Shown here piece by piece: positions 16,350 through 25,769 of a stretch of 59,765 nucleotides of DNA. A program made the translations under genes and the position numbers. The DNA is from CAYGUK01 sp964352985 (GTDB lineage Bacteria; Pseudomonadota; Gammaproteobacteria; JAHCLG01). Position 1 is the first letter of the stretch. Every line of letters starts with the position of its first letter. Below the pieces are notes generated by a model that had not been told where the DNA came from, searched no databases, and saw only the letters and a list, made by a program, of their open reading frames with translations. Where the stretch lies: positions 1 to 59,765 of the forward strand of contig CAYGUK010000007.1 in NCBI GenBank assembly GCA_964352985.1. The letters are read 5' to 3'.

Positions 16350-16817
16350 ATGAATAAAATTTTGCTGGGTTTGTTAATTAGTTTTAGTTTCATTCAAATT
16401 AGTTTTGCAAGATACTGTTATCAAGCAAATAATAATTTTTTACCTACGGTTGGTTGTTTTAATATTGCGCCTCAACCTAATCAAGGTGCAGGTAGTTTAC
16501 CTAATTTACCTAATCTCCATATTAACTACAATTTTGATCAATTCGGACAACAAAACCTTGTAATAAATTTCCCTTGCGACTCAGGTAATGATAAAAGTTA
16601 TTCCTTACAAATTGCACCAAACAACATGTATAAACCCATTCCTATCAATGGCAAATTAAGCTGTGTCAACATCAATGGTGCTTTGACTTGGGTGTTAAGT
16701 AACACAGTGAATAATGTTATGTTTGAAGGAGTTGCTGATAGCACTGATCCTGTTGTTCATTACACGGCTAAAACGAACACTTCAATTCTTTATCCGATGA
16801 TTTCCTGGATGGAATAA
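16350..16817 (+). CDS. Secreted hypothetical protein with four cysteines
   Basis: Exported protein of 155 residues that I do not recognise. The signal peptide is MNKILLGLLISFSFIQISFA with cleavage before RYCYQ. The mature part has four Cys (CYQ, GCF, PCD, SCV), enough for two disulfides, plus a proline/asparagine-rich segment and beta-strand-like sequence to the end. An earlier TTG at 16332 is possible but adds nothing signal-like. Cysteine pairing would fit a substrate of the periplasmic DsbA-type enzyme encoded at 5885. Its neighbours are also unrecognised. Confidence 0.55.
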   Translation: MNKILLGLLISFSFIQISFARYCYQANNNFLPTVGCFNIAPQPNQGAGSLPNLPNLHINYNFDQFGQQNLVINFPCDSGNDKSYSLQIAPNNMYKPIPINGKLSCVNINGALTWVLSNTVNNVMFEGVADSTDPVVHYTAKTNTSILYPMISWME

Positions 16818-16917
16818 TAGCCAAATTTGCCTAAGCAATATCCATGAATATTTTCCTATATAATTTTTACTTGTATATTGATATAGTATTTTAAAAGATA
16901 AAATAAATAGGATTATT

Positions 16918-17433
16918 ATGTATAGCGGTAATCCACATGCAGATCAACAAGATGATAGTCATAGTTATCATCATATTAGAATTCAAATGTTATTAACAAA
17001 AATTCAAGAAATCCCTGATTACCTCAATAAGCCAACACTGTTTGATAATATGATTTTGGTTATTCGTGGCGAAGTCGTTGATTGGCCAGGAAGGGACACT
17101 TGTGATGAAAGTTACACTGCAAAACAAGACGAATTATCTAAAAAAGGATTAACTCGAGAAAAACATTTACAAATAGGTTATTTAGAATATTTCGCTCGAA
17201 CAATGGTTGGAAAATTTACACCTCAAGGCATTGAAGAAGACTCTTTTTTGAAAAATTTTTATGAGAGATTACGCATTTTTATCATAGATTTAAAATCAAA
17301 TAACGCAGAGATTATAAGTTCACGATATAATTTATTATTACTTATCAGTATATTCCTTGAAGTTAAATATGAATTTCGAGAAGAAGAAACCAGCGCCCCG
17401 GATCAAACTTCTCAAATGAAACAAACTTCATAG
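16918..17433 (+). CDS. Hypothetical protein, helical, 171 residues
   Basis: I do not recognise this protein. The N-terminus is His- and Asp-rich, the middle is a helical body without clear motifs, and the tail is Glu-rich then polar (EEETSAPDQTSQ). Glu-rich C-terminal patches followed by polar residues are known in Dot/Icm effectors (E-block), which makes this a weak candidate. ATG 16918 has AGGA in the right place upstream. It is separated by about 120 bases from the larger unknown gene downstream. Confidence 0.5.
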   Translation: MYSGNPHADQQDDSHSYHHIRIQMLLTKIQEIPDYLNKPTLFDNMILVIRGEVVDWPGRDTCDESYTAKQDELSKKGLTREKHLQIGYLEYFARTMVGKFTPQGIEEDSFLKNFYERLRIFIIDLKSNNAEIISSRYNLLLLISIFLEVKYEFREEETSAPDQTSQMKQTS

Positions 17434-17557
17434 AACAATGGCCATTGTTTTTAGTTTGTTTTAGACAACGAAGATTTTAAGATAGATCAAACAATAAACT
17501 TTATTTTTTATTTTGATTTAAATTATTTTCCCAATTTTAATTATAAAATAGAGAACA

Positions 17558-18751
17558 ATGAGTTTACCAAGCGAAAATTTATCTATCAATGTTAATGCAC
17601 CTACAACTGTAAATTTAACATTACTTTGTGAAAGTGTCTGTGAACAAACACCATTTAGAAGAGCTCAAACTGTTATACAACGTTGGAATCAAGCAAGCTC
17701 TAAAATCTCAACATCTCAAACGATTTCCTTTCCCATCGCAATATCGACAACTTTTGTTATAGTAGATGAAAGTGAAATAACACAATCAATAGACGCACCG
17801 CCGACAATCAACGTAAATTGGCATCTATTTTTTCGAGATCCTGCAACTTATATCGGATTAATACATCATCTCACACAAGCATTTGGTATCAGTGTGGGGG
17901 CAATATTTTCTGAAGTGATAGGTGATCTTTATGAATGTTATGATAAACGAAAACTACTCATGCAAACCTTTGATGCCGCTATGAGTGCCTTTCACTCAAT
18001 AGAAGAAATGATTGAATCACGTATTCGACAAATTGAAGCAACTTTAACAACAATAGATAATCAACAAATTCAAACTGATTTACACTGCGTCAAAACTTAT
18101 CTCGACATTATATTAGAGCAATTAACAACTTGGAAAACGCAAATAACAACCGAAATCAATCAAATAATTTCATCAAATAGTTTTCAAACTTACGCAACTT
18201 TTCTTCCTGGTATGTTGGCCTTATTATTTGCTGTGGGTGGTATTGCTACGGGTGGCAATATTGAATTAATGTTAAGTATTCCCATTGGGCTTTTTTCATT
18301 TATTGAATCAATTATTGCAAATCTCATCGACGATATTAGTGTTAAAATTATCGAAAATGTCGAAGCCGCTATTCGTTGGGCCATTCACCAAGCAGGCGTT
18401 GAAAATTTATTTGAAGATAACCCTGCTGGATTACGATTACAACGTATAAAAAATCAACTTAATGAACGCTTTCGTTTAAGGACTACACTAAGTCAAGCTG
18501 GGCGATTTGCTGTTGAGTCGATTGATACGCCTTCAAGCCTCACTAGTTTAATAACACCCTCTGAAGCACAGTTAGAAAAAAACATGAAACAACGATTAAA
18601 AAGTGTCGGGATCATTTCACAAAGTGAATTTAGTGGCTCACCAAGATCAGTCATCGAAATACAGCCTAGCATATCCTCAGCGCCGGTAAGGTTAGATCAT
18701 TCTGATACAAATGACCCAAATTTAAGGCAAAGAACTTTTTTTAAATTATAA
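17558..18751 (+). CDS. Hypothetical protein with a central membrane hairpin and helical flanks
   Basis: A 397-residue protein I do not recognise. It opens with a Thr/Ser/Asn-rich N-terminus. A long helical segment follows (about 120-215). Next comes a hydrophobic pair FLPGMLALLFAVGGIATGG and ELMLSIPIGLFSFIESIIA (about 220-262), then an amphipathic, polar, Ser/Pro-rich C-terminal part. One membrane hairpin between soluble helical domains resembles pore-forming or membrane-remodelling proteins and several intracellular-bacterial effectors; this is inference from layout only. There is no signal peptide. It is followed by a bidirectional terminator. Confidence 0.55.
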   Translation: MSLPSENLSINVNAPTTVNLTLLCESVCEQTPFRRAQTVIQRWNQASSKISTSQTISFPIAISTTFVIVDESEITQSIDAPPTINVNWHLFFRDPATYIGLIHHLTQAFGISVGAIFSEVIGDLYECYDKRKLLMQTFDAAMSAFHSIEEMIESRIRQIEATLTTIDNQQIQTDLHCVKTYLDIILEQLTTWKTQITTEINQIISSNSFQTYATFLPGMLALLFAVGGIATGGNIELMLSIPIGLFSFIESIIANLIDDISVKIIENVEAAIRWAIHQAGVENLFEDNPAGLRLQRIKNQLNERFRLRTTLSQAGRFAVESIDTPSSLTSLITPSEAQLEKNMKQRLKSVGIISQSEFSGSPRSVIEIQPSISSAPVRLDHSDTNDPNLRQRTFFKL

Positions 18752-18962
18752 TTTCACATTTAATCTATTGGAATAACATTACACATTTTTTCAAAATTGT
18801 AATATATTTATTCCTTAATAAAATCTAAATTAGAACTGATGTTCAATAGAGTTACGCGGATATTCCATCATGATGTGAATCAGATTGAAATACAGTAGAA
18901 ATACGGAAGAAACTTTTATGATAATCATCGCTGATTAAGTTATTTAAATCTCTCTTAAATAA

Positions 18963-18997
18963 AAAATGGGTTTAAACAATCATGCTAAACCCATTTT
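18963..18997. terminator. Bidirectional terminator between convergent genes
   Basis: Perfect 12-bp stem AAAATGGGTTTA / TAAACCCATTTT with an 11-base loop, flanked by A on the left and T on the right. It serves the plus-strand gene ending at 18751 and the minus-strand gene ending at 19045. I see nothing else in the 293-base intergenic region. Confidence 0.8.
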
Positions 18998-19044
18998 AAT
19001 TATCAAACTCAAGAACGAAATTTTTTTGCAATTAACAATTTAAA

Positions 19045-19506
19045 TTATAATCTATGAGTTGGGCCTTGGTAAGTTTTTACTACAGCTTGAACTTGAGGTC
19101 CAGTTAACTGACGTTGCCCCTGACTGAAAATACTGCGGCTTAAACTTTCTACAAGCAAGTTTACATCAGTCCTGTTGGATTTAGGGCTTTGAAATTTAGC
19201 AGTTTGCAAACTTATTTGGCAGCTAGTTAGCTCATATTGACTTGTTACAACAAATTTTGTTTGAGCACCAAAATCCAATGGTTGACGATTTATATCAAAT
19301 AATTTAGTGGGTACCATAACTTCTTTAATATGATCATCGGTGTGTGTAAAAGTAAAATTTACAACGGCGTGTTCGAGTTGTCCTCTACCAAAAGAATCAA
19401 CAGACACGACTTCCACACCATGTTGAAATGTAATTGAATTTGGAAGTTTTGGATTTGTTAATGAATAATTACTTCCGTAATCATCTGTAAATGTTAAAGC
19501 AAACAT
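19045..19506 (-). CDS. Hypothetical protein, beta-rich, 153 residues
   Basis: I do not recognise this protein. The first two thirds look like beta strands (YSLTNPKLPNSITFQHG, AVVNFTFTHTDDH) and the end looks helical. It has no signal peptide and one Cys. ATG 19506 is preferred, with AAAGGTG about 9 bases upstream; the alternative GTG 19518 would overlap that ribosome binding site. It is downstream of the persulfide dioxygenase gene on the same strand but 78 bases away. Confidence 0.45.
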   Translation of the reverse strand: MFALTFTDDYGSNYSLTNPKLPNSITFQHGVEVVSVDSFGRGQLEHAVVNFTFTHTDDHIKEVMVPTKLFDINRQPLDFGAQTKFVVTSQYELTSCQISLQTAKFQSPKSNRTDVNLLVESLSRSIFSQGQRQLTGPQVQAVVKTYQGPTHRL

Positions 19507-19584
19507 TATTCTTATCACCTTTATTGATGTAAATAAATAGAGCTCGCGATAATAAGGGATAAATCTTAATAAAATGTGAAAAAG

Positions 19585-20280
19585 TTATTTAATTATTTCA
19601 TTTGTGCCACACTTTAGATTAGCAGGATGTGCTTCATCAAATTTTTTGGGATAAGGTAAGTTTAAATTATTCATAATTTCAGCATACTCATCAGCACTTT
19701 TTACCTGTAATCTCGGATTAAACTTTTTTTCTTCTACAATGGTAGAAACCGTCATACCTTTATAGTCATGACCAGGATAGACAAAAGTGTCATCTTGCAA
19801 AGTAAATAGTTGGTTCATGATACTGTTGTATTGTTGATAAGGATCGCCATTTTGAAAATCAGTACGCCCTGTTCCACGAATAAATAAAGTATCTCCCGTA
19901 AAAACTCGATCATGATAATAAAAACAATACGAGTCATCAGTATGACCCGGGGTATAAAGACATTGCAGTTTTAAACCATCCACATCAATGATTTCATTGT
20001 CTCGTGCTTTATAAGATACAAATTCAGCAGGTGAACGCTCGCCCATTAAAATAGCCGCATTTGTTTTTTGCTGTAAACCACCACTCGCCGTAATATGATC
20101 GGCGTGAATATGCGTATCAATGGTGAAAACCAGTTTTAATTTTAATTGCTCTAATAACGTTACATAATTGTGTAAATGTGAAAATACCGGATCAATAATC
20201 ACCGCTTCACGACCATAACCTGACGCTAGAATATAAGTATAAGTACAAGATTCGTTATCAAAAAGCTGGCGAAATAACAT
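19585..20280 (-). CDS. Persulfide dioxygenase-like MBL-fold hydrolase (ETHE1 family)
   Basis: Metallo-beta-lactamase-fold enzyme of 231 residues. The metal-binding motif is THIHADH, and further His/Asp ligands lie in TPGHTDD, FTGDTLF and VYPGHDYKG. The segment DTLFIRGTGRTDFQNGDP is typical of ETHE1-type persulfide dioxygenases rather than glyoxalase II. It would oxidise glutathione persulfide to sulfite with O2 in the cytoplasm, detoxifying sulfide. There is no fused rhodanese domain. I prefer ATG 20280; GTG 20289 is possible. Confidence 0.82.
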   Translation of the reverse strand: MLFRQLFDNESCTYTYILASGYGREAVIIDPVFSHLHNYVTLLEQLKLKLVFTIDTHIHADHITASGGLQQKTNAAILMGERSPAEFVSYKARDNEIIDVDGLKLQCLYTPGHTDDSYCFYYHDRVFTGDTLFIRGTGRTDFQNGDPYQQYNSIMNQLFTLQDDTFVYPGHDYKGMTVSTIVEEKKFNPRLQVKSADEYAEIMNNLNLPYPKKFDEAHPANLKCGTNEIIK

Positions 20281-20341
20281 TTGATTCACTTTTTCAAATT
20301 GAAAATAAGATTAGACTTGAATTTTATGTTTATTGCAAATA

Positions 20342-20373
20342 AAAAAGATAAATCAAATTTGATTTATCTTTTT
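20342..20373. terminator. Palindromic bidirectional terminator
   Basis: A perfect 32-base palindrome whose arms are AAAAAGATAAATCAAA and its complement, with a T run on either strand. It lies 12 bases after the stop of the minus-strand gene at 20386-20703. Confidence 0.8.
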
Positions 20374-20385
20374 GCAAAATCATGA

Positions 20386-20703
20386 TTATATTTTTTTTCT
20401 AGGCCAAATAATTGGGCCACATTGATTAACATCAGCTAAGTCGCTAGGATCCTTTAAGTTTAAATCAGGAAAATCTTGACTAAATTGAGGATCCTTTCGG
20501 TCTAAAACGACAACATCCTCCTCGAAGACAAAAAGAAAGTCATCGTCATCACTTACACCAGGTACCTCAATATCTTTATTACCTTCATTTCGCTTACTTT
20601 CTATTTCCATTTTTAAGAAAGGCGAAGCATGCGTTCCATCAGCCATAAAGCCAGAGCGACTAAATATTTCATAAGTAGTAAACTTATTTTTACGTTTCGA
20701 CAT
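20386..20703 (-). CDS. Hypothetical small acidic protein
   Basis: A 105-residue soluble protein I do not recognise. The N-terminus is basic (MSKRKNK); the middle is strongly acidic (VPGVSDDDDFLFVFEEDVVVLD); the C-terminus is proline-containing and ends PRKKI. ATG 20703 has AAGGA seven bases upstream and is clearly better than ATG 20718. It is monocistronic, with its own terminator. Confidence 0.5.
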   Translation of the reverse strand: MSKRKNKFTTYEIFSRSGFMADGTHASPFLKMEIESKRNEGNKDIEVPGVSDDDDFLFVFEEDVVVLDRKDPQFSQDFPDLNLKDPSDLADVNQCGPIIWPRKKI

Positions 20704-20822
20704 TTTATAATCCTTCATAGTAACTTTAAAAAATGGAATATATCGAACAATTCTTAACAGACTATTAACAAGCTAATATAATAGATAAAATACTTCGAAC
20801 AATAAAAAAATATTTTTTTAAT

Positions 20823-22049
20823 TTACACAATCACAGAATCAGATTTAGCTAACTTAGGCAAATCACCTGATAACCCTACTGCTTTTTTTATAATTTGATT
20901 TTTGACGAGTGAAAAATTATTCGTGAGCTTCAACCCGTAATTTCTTGCAAAAACTATCAGGTTATTTTGTGATGCAAATAGTTCTTTAAAACCATTCATC
21001 ACATGGACCATTAATGCGTTATGGCCTTTGCGCCATCTTTCATATTTGCGTAAGGTCACCATGTTGGCAAAATCACGATTTTTATTTTCTGCATGCAAAA
21101 TAATTTCAGCTAAACTCGCGGCATCTAACAACCCTAAATTAACACCTAAACCGGCTAAAGGATGAATTGTATGAGCGGCATCACCAACCAAAACAATATT
21201 ATTTTTACAATATTGATTAACATGACGCATCGTCAATGGGAAACATAATCGTTGACTCACCTCATTAATGTGACCTAACTCAAAGTTAAAGGCGCTTGCC
21301 AAACGATTTGCAAATTCCTCATTAGATGATTGCATTAATTCTTTTGCACATTCTGGTATTGAAGACCAAACAATCGAAGTATGATGTTTATCTGGTAACG
21401 GCAAATGCGCGAGTGGTCCTGTGCTTAAAAACCGTTGTAAAGCGCGTTGTTGATGGGGTTTGGTTGAAACAACATTCGCAACAATCGCATGATGAAGATA
21501 CTCTCGACTTTTCATGGTAAAACCTGCTTTATCTCTAAGCCAAGATCTGGCGCCATCAGCGCCCACTAAGAGTCGCGTAGAAATTTTTTTATTATTTTTT
21601 AATACTAAGGTTACTCTATCTTCTTCAGTCACAATATTTTCAGCAAACTGGGGACATAATAAATGAACGTTACCAAAATTATTTAATCGCTCAAACATGG
21701 TTTGTAACATCACTCGGTTTTCAATAATATGACCTAAATGCGCATTCACAATTTGCTGACTATCAAAATCAATAAAGCCGTTACCTTTTTCATCCCAAAC
21801 ATGCATGTGACGAAAGGGTGCAATTCTTCCATTAGGCCATATATTTAAATTTTTAAAAATATTTTCTGAAGCTAAATTTATAGCACTCACACGTAAATCA
21901 TAGTGTGTGGGATCCCAATTTTCTTCGAAGGGTTTACTTTCAACAATACCAATTCGTAAATCACTTTCACATAAGGCATTTGCCAGTGTTAAACCCACTA
22001 AGCCCGCCCCAATAATCAACACATCATAATGAGTTTTATATTGTGGCAT
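20823..22049 (-). CDS. ubiI: FAD-dependent ubiquinone-biosynthesis hydroxylase, UbiI-type
   Basis: Flavin monooxygenase of the UbiH/UbiF/UbiI family, 408 residues. It has the N-terminal FAD motif VLIIGAGLVGLTLA, VGADGARSWLR, and the second FAD motif LVGDAAHTIHPLAGLGVNLGLLDA. The C-terminal GLSGDLPKLA is typical of UbiI/VisC-like members. The assignment to UbiI rests on gene order: ygfB-pepP-ubiH-ubiI as in E. coli. It hydroxylates the ubiquinone ring precursor (C5 in E. coli). ATG 22049 has GGAG upstream and overlaps the end of ubiH by 14 bases. Confidence 0.82.
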   Translation of the reverse strand: MPQYKTHYDVLIIGAGLVGLTLANALCESDLRIGIVESKPFEENWDPTHYDLRVSAINLASENIFKNLNIWPNGRIAPFRHMHVWDEKGNGFIDFDSQQIVNAHLGHIIENRVMLQTMFERLNNFGNVHLLCPQFAENIVTEEDRVTLVLKNNKKISTRLLVGADGARSWLRDKAGFTMKSREYLHHAIVANVVSTKPHQQRALQRFLSTGPLAHLPLPDKHHTSIVWSSIPECAKELMQSSNEEFANRLASAFNFELGHINEVSQRLCFPLTMRHVNQYCKNNIVLVGDAAHTIHPLAGLGVNLGLLDAASLAEIILHAENKNRDFANMVTLRKYERWRKGHNALMVHVMNGFKELFASQNNLIVFARNYGLKLTNNFSLVKNQIIKKAVGLSGDLPKLAKSDSVIV

Positions 22050-23283
22050 AATCAACAATCTCCTGCAGTGGAATACCCAACGCCATTTGTGGTAAGCATT
22101 GTTTTTCACCCATACCAAATCGCGCAATCGTGTTTTTTAAACCGGGAATTATATTTAAACTCATAAAACCTAAATTTCTGACCAACGATAAAGGTAACAA
22201 ATCATATAAAAATAATCTGGCGAGTGAATCGGTGAAGGATATTAATCTTTTTTGATCTCGCATGCGTTGATTAATGTAGTCTTGCCAATAAGCATGACTA
22301 TTTAAATCTGCTTTATCTTGTTGTAACCGAGAAATAATATCGACGATTGATGCCACATCTCGTAAACCTAAATTTAATCCTTGCGCCGCAATCGGATGTA
22401 AAGTATGCGCGGCATTCCCAAGTAAAATAATGCGATCATTAACTTGATGTTCACAAAACGCCGAGTTTAAGGGATAACATTGACGCTGACCAATTTTAGT
22501 GATTTGCCCTAAGCGATAACCAAAACGTTGTTGAATTAATTTGATGATATCATCATCTGATAATTGCTTAATTTTCGGAACATCAGATTCATGAATTGTT
22601 AGCACTAAAGCACATCGCTTTTTAACTAAAGGCAAAACTGCAATCGGTCCACTATCTGTAAAACGTTCAAAAGCAATTTGTTGATGATTTTTTTCAACCG
22701 CCATATTCGTGATGAGTGCAAAATGTTTATGTTGAAAAACCGAGTTTTTTAATCCTAATTTTTCTCTAATCATCGAGCGCGAACCATCAGCGGCAAACAA
22801 TAAATTTGCGGCTAATTTTATATCTTGATCTAAATTAATAATGACCGTAGTTTTATTATTGACAAACGATTCAACTCTATGAGGGCAAAATAATTGAATA
22901 TTATTTTTAGTTTTTATTTCTTCATAAAGTGAAGCAATAAATTGATGATTTGGCACAACATAGCCAAAAGCATCGCGTTTAATATCTCGCGCATTAAATT
23001 GCACCATCCCATAATGGTTTTGTTGTGACACATGAATGGTTTTAATCGGTGCGGAAAATTCTGCTAACTTAGGCCATAATCCTAAACTAGAATAAAAGTT
23101 TTTGGAAACCAACGATAACCCAATTGAACGGGCATCAAATTCATTTTGTTCTCGGACTTGAAATGGGATAGGTTCAATGACAGCAATTTTTAATTTAAAC
23201 GGCGCAAGTGCTAACGCAAGTGATAAGCCCACAAAGCCACCACCTGCGATCACAATATCAAAATGCTGGGTTTGTTCCGTCAT
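22036..23283 (-). CDS. ubiH: 2-octaprenyl-6-methoxyphenol hydroxylase, UbiH-type
   Basis: Second flavin monooxygenase of ubiquinone synthesis, 415 residues. The motifs are IVIAGGGFVGLSLALALA, the DG motif in FAADGSRSMIREKLG, and GNAAHTLHPIAAQGLNLGLRD. It is expected to act with UbiI and other Ubi proteins on the C1 hydroxylation step. The start codon overlaps the pepP stop (ATGA), so the two are translationally coupled. UbiH rather than UbiF is inferred from its position between pepP and ubiI. Confidence 0.83.
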   Translation of the reverse strand: MTEQTQHFDIVIAGGGFVGLSLALALAPFKLKIAVIEPIPFQVREQNEFDARSIGLSLVSKNFYSSLGLWPKLAEFSAPIKTIHVSQQNHYGMVQFNARDIKRDAFGYVVPNHQFIASLYEEIKTKNNIQLFCPHRVESFVNNKTTVIINLDQDIKLAANLLFAADGSRSMIREKLGLKNSVFQHKHFALITNMAVEKNHQQIAFERFTDSGPIAVLPLVKKRCALVLTIHESDVPKIKQLSDDDIIKLIQQRFGYRLGQITKIGQRQCYPLNSAFCEHQVNDRIILLGNAAHTLHPIAAQGLNLGLRDVASIVDIISRLQQDKADLNSHAYWQDYINQRMRDQKRLISFTDSLARLFLYDLLPLSLVRNLGFMSLNIIPGLKNTIARFGMGEKQCLPQMALGIPLQEIVDYATI

Positions 23284-24581
23284 TGTTTCATCAATGCTTC
23301 AATGTCATCAACTTCTTTAACAACATGACTTGTCAACACATCACAACCATTTTTGGTAACGATGATATTGTCTTCTATACGAACACCAATATGCCACCAT
23401 TTTTCATCGACATTTTTTGCTGGCGAAATATATAGGCCTGGCTCAACCGTAAACGCCATGCCTTCATCCCAAGTACGCCAACCATCATGTAATTTATAGA
23501 TTCCCACATCATGCGCGTCTAAACCAATCCAATGACTTAATTGATGCATGTAAAATTGGCGATAAGCTTGTTCACTAATTAAATCATCAACCTGACCTTT
23601 TAATAACCCTAATTCAACTAAGCCTTCGGTTAATAATTTGATTGCTGTATTTTGACCCACATCCCGAGTAATACCTGGTTTAACCTGACTAATGCAGTGT
23701 TTATTCACGGCTAATACTAATTCATAAATCGCTTGTTGTTCTTTTGAAAATTTGCCATTCACTGGAAACGTTCGGGTAATATCTGATGCGTAAAATTGAT
23801 ATTCACATCCTGCGTCGATTAAAACAATATCACCTTTTTCTGTTTGGCGAGAATTTTCACGATAATGCAAAATACAAGAATTCGGACCACTCGCGACAAT
23901 ATTATTATAAGCTTGAGAATGCGAACCACTTTTGTAAAATTCATACATTAATTCTGCTTCTAATTCATATTCCCATAAACCAGGACGACACATTTTCATG
24001 ACACGAGTGTGAGCTCTTGCAGAAATTTCACAAGCCTGGCGCATGATGCTAACTTCATCAGCGGATTTAACCATTCTCATTTCATGAAGAATTTTATCGA
24101 TATTAACAATTTCAAGCGGTGTGCGAACACCCGAACGTATTTTGCCGCGTAATTTATTTATTGAATAACTAATTTGCTCTTCGAACACAGCATCACGCGC
24201 ATAAGCATAATAGATTTTATCTTTATCTAATAATAAGTCGGCTAATATCCCTGTGAAATGTTCAATCGAATAAGCTTCATCGGCACCATAAACTTCTTTC
24301 GCACCTTCGACACCGGTGCGCTTGCCATTCCAAATTTCTTTTTCGAGATCTCTGGGTCTCACAAATAAGATACATTTTTTCTCTTTATTTAATAGCACGC
24401 AAACACTATCGGGTTCGTTTAAACCCGTTAAATAATAAAAATCTTTATTGACGTGAAATAAATATTCAATATCAGGAGAGCGTTCAATCTCACTTCCAGA
24501 AAATAAAATAGCGACACTATCATCTGTCATTTGTGAAAAAACAGATTTTCTTCTTTTTGCAAAAGCGGTTAAGTCAGTCAT
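23280..24581 (-). CDS. pepP: Xaa-Pro aminopeptidase (aminopeptidase P)
   Basis: Dinuclear-metal peptidase of the pita-bread fold that removes N-terminal residues preceding proline. The product is 433 residues. An N-terminal creatinase-like domain begins with LTAFAKRRKSVFSQM; the catalytic domain has metal ligands in VLIDAGCEYQFYASDITRTFP, HQLSHWIGLDAHDVG, TVEPGLYIS and GVRIEDN. It lies 9 bases after ygfB and overlaps ubiH. Confidence 0.95.
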   Translation of the reverse strand: MTDLTAFAKRRKSVFSQMTDDSVAILFSGSEIERSPDIEYLFHVNKDFYYLTGLNEPDSVCVLLNKEKKCILFVRPRDLEKEIWNGKRTGVEGAKEVYGADEAYSIEHFTGILADLLLDKDKIYYAYARDAVFEEQISYSINKLRGKIRSGVRTPLEIVNIDKILHEMRMVKSADEVSIMRQACEISARAHTRVMKMCRPGLWEYELEAELMYEFYKSGSHSQAYNNIVASGPNSCILHYRENSRQTEKGDIVLIDAGCEYQFYASDITRTFPVNGKFSKEQQAIYELVLAVNKHCISQVKPGITRDVGQNTAIKLLTEGLVELGLLKGQVDDLISEQAYRQFYMHQLSHWIGLDAHDVGIYKLHDGWRTWDEGMAFTVEPGLYISPAKNVDEKWWHIGVRIEDNIIVTKNGCDVLTSHVVKEVDDIEALMKQ

Positions 24582-24590
24582 ATCTACCTC

Positions 24591-25143
24591 TTAATGTAAA
24601 CGTGATGGTTCTTCTTGTTCCTGATGACCTTGTTGAAATTCGAGCTCGGCATAAACCATAAGAACAGCGACACGAACATATTCGACAATTTCAGCATAAG
24701 CGCGTTCATCATCTTCATCGTCTTCTAGCACATCGTAATTGACTTCAGCAATTTCGGCGATGTCTTGGATCACTTCTTCGAGTTCTTCATTGCTTTGGAT
24801 TTCGTCCAAATTCACTTCTGCTAATTCTAAACCAGATAAAAATCCCTGGCACCAAAATCCTAATGATTCAACACGCAATGAAATACNNNNNNNNNNTTAA
24901 CATAGTAGAAGTCATTTCAAAAAGTTCAATATAAATATATTTTATATTCTCATTTAAATTAATAGGGCTTTCTGTGGCACCGGTTACCGCATCAAGCCAA
25001 AGTTTTCCATTCATCCGATGACCTGCAGAAATAAATCCACACATCATGCCATGAGAAAGCGCGGGACTTTCTAGGCCATTCAATTCGATTAACGCATTGA
25101 TGATATCATTGTAACTTGGCAATTTTGGTGCGTCGTTATGCAT
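24591..25143 (-). CDS. ygfB: UPF0149/YgfB family protein, split by an assembly gap
   Basis: Small helical protein of the YgfB/UPF0149 family; function not settled. The N-terminal part from ATG 25143 has PALSHGMMCGFISAG, and the C-terminal part has RVESLGFWCQGFLSGL and the acidic stretch LEDDEDDERAYAEIVEYVRVA. Ten N at 24887-24896 separate them and the frame changes across the gap. About 179 residues are visible, whereas E. coli YgfB has 192, so roughly 10-25 residues are probably missing from the assembly, not from the gene. It is first in the ygfB-pepP-ubiH-ubiI operon and divergent from the ZapB-like gene. Confidence 0.82.
24887..24896. other. Assembly gap (10 N) inside ygfB
   Basis: Ten N in a row. 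Comparison with the usual UPF0149 protein length suggests the true gap is several tens of bases. Confidence 0.95.
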
Positions 25144-25248
25144 GACGACATTCTCCCAAACTGTAAAGCGGGCTATTCTAGCACGAAAATCATTGACCGT
25201 GATAAATTTGACATTTATAGTAATAAAAATGATCAGATGGATGGCATC

Positions 25249-25455
25249 ATGGAAAAAGTCAACCTTAAGCACATTGAACTACAAACCGAAGCGCTGATTA
25301 AAACCTGTCAACGATTAAAACAAGAAAATCTCTATCTATTAGATAAACAATCCATTTTAATTCGTGAAAAAAATGAATTACAAGAAAAACATCGCCAAGC
25401 CATCAGCAAAATCAATAGTTTAATTAAACGTTTAGAAACGATTGAGGATCGGTGA
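25249..25455 (+). CDS. Small coiled-coil protein, TIGR02449/ZapB-like
   Basis: A 68-residue, fully helical, Lys/Glu-rich coiled-coil protein (ELQTEALIKTCQRLKQEN, later EKNELQEKHRQAI). Proteins of the TIGR02449 family sit just upstream of zapA in many gammaproteobacteria and are thought to be ZapB-like division factors. ATG 25249 (MEKVNL) matches the family length of about 65-70; the longer upstream frame overlaps divergent ygfB. Its stop overlaps the zapA start. Confidence 0.75.
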   Translation: MEKVNLKHIELQTEALIKTCQRLKQENLYLLDKQSILIREKNELQEKHRQAISKINSLIKRLETIEDR

Positions 25456-25769
25456 TGACAAATTCTAATATCACGGTAACCGTGCAAATTCTTGATAAAA
25501 CTTATCAATTCCGTTGCTCACCTCATGAAGAAGAACGCTTAAGACAATCTGCGTTATTACTCGATGCTAAAATGCGGGAAATTCGTGATAGTCATCAAGT
25601 AGCAGGAACTGATCGTATCGCTGTCATGGCAGCGATTAATACTTGCAGTGATTTTCTCAATCAACAATCTCAATCAGATCAATACCTCAAAGAAATTAAC
25701 ACCCGTGTTAATCATCTTAGCGAAAAAATCTCTCGTGAATTGACCCAAAGTGAGCAAATGGAGTTATAA
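25455..25769 (+). CDS. zapA: Cell division protein ZapA
   Basis: FtsZ-associated protein that bundles Z-ring filaments. The product is 104 residues (E. coli 109). The N-terminal globular domain has VTVQILDKTYQFRCSPHEEE and LLDAKMREIRD, then DRIAVMAAIN, and the rest is a coiled coil (YLKEINTRVNHLSEKIS). ATG 25455 overlaps the preceding TGA. The 6S RNA promoter lies inside its 3' end, as in other gammaproteobacteria. Confidence 0.92.
   Translation: MTNSNITVTVQILDKTYQFRCSPHEEERLRQSALLLDAKMREIRDSHQVAGTDRIAVMAAINTCSDFLNQQSQSDQYLKEINTRVNHLSEKISRELTQSEQMEL

Noticed and set aside
25138..25248. Longer version of the ZapB-like gene
   Set aside because: The family is about 65-70 residues; the upstream part is antisense to the ygfB start and looks non-coding.
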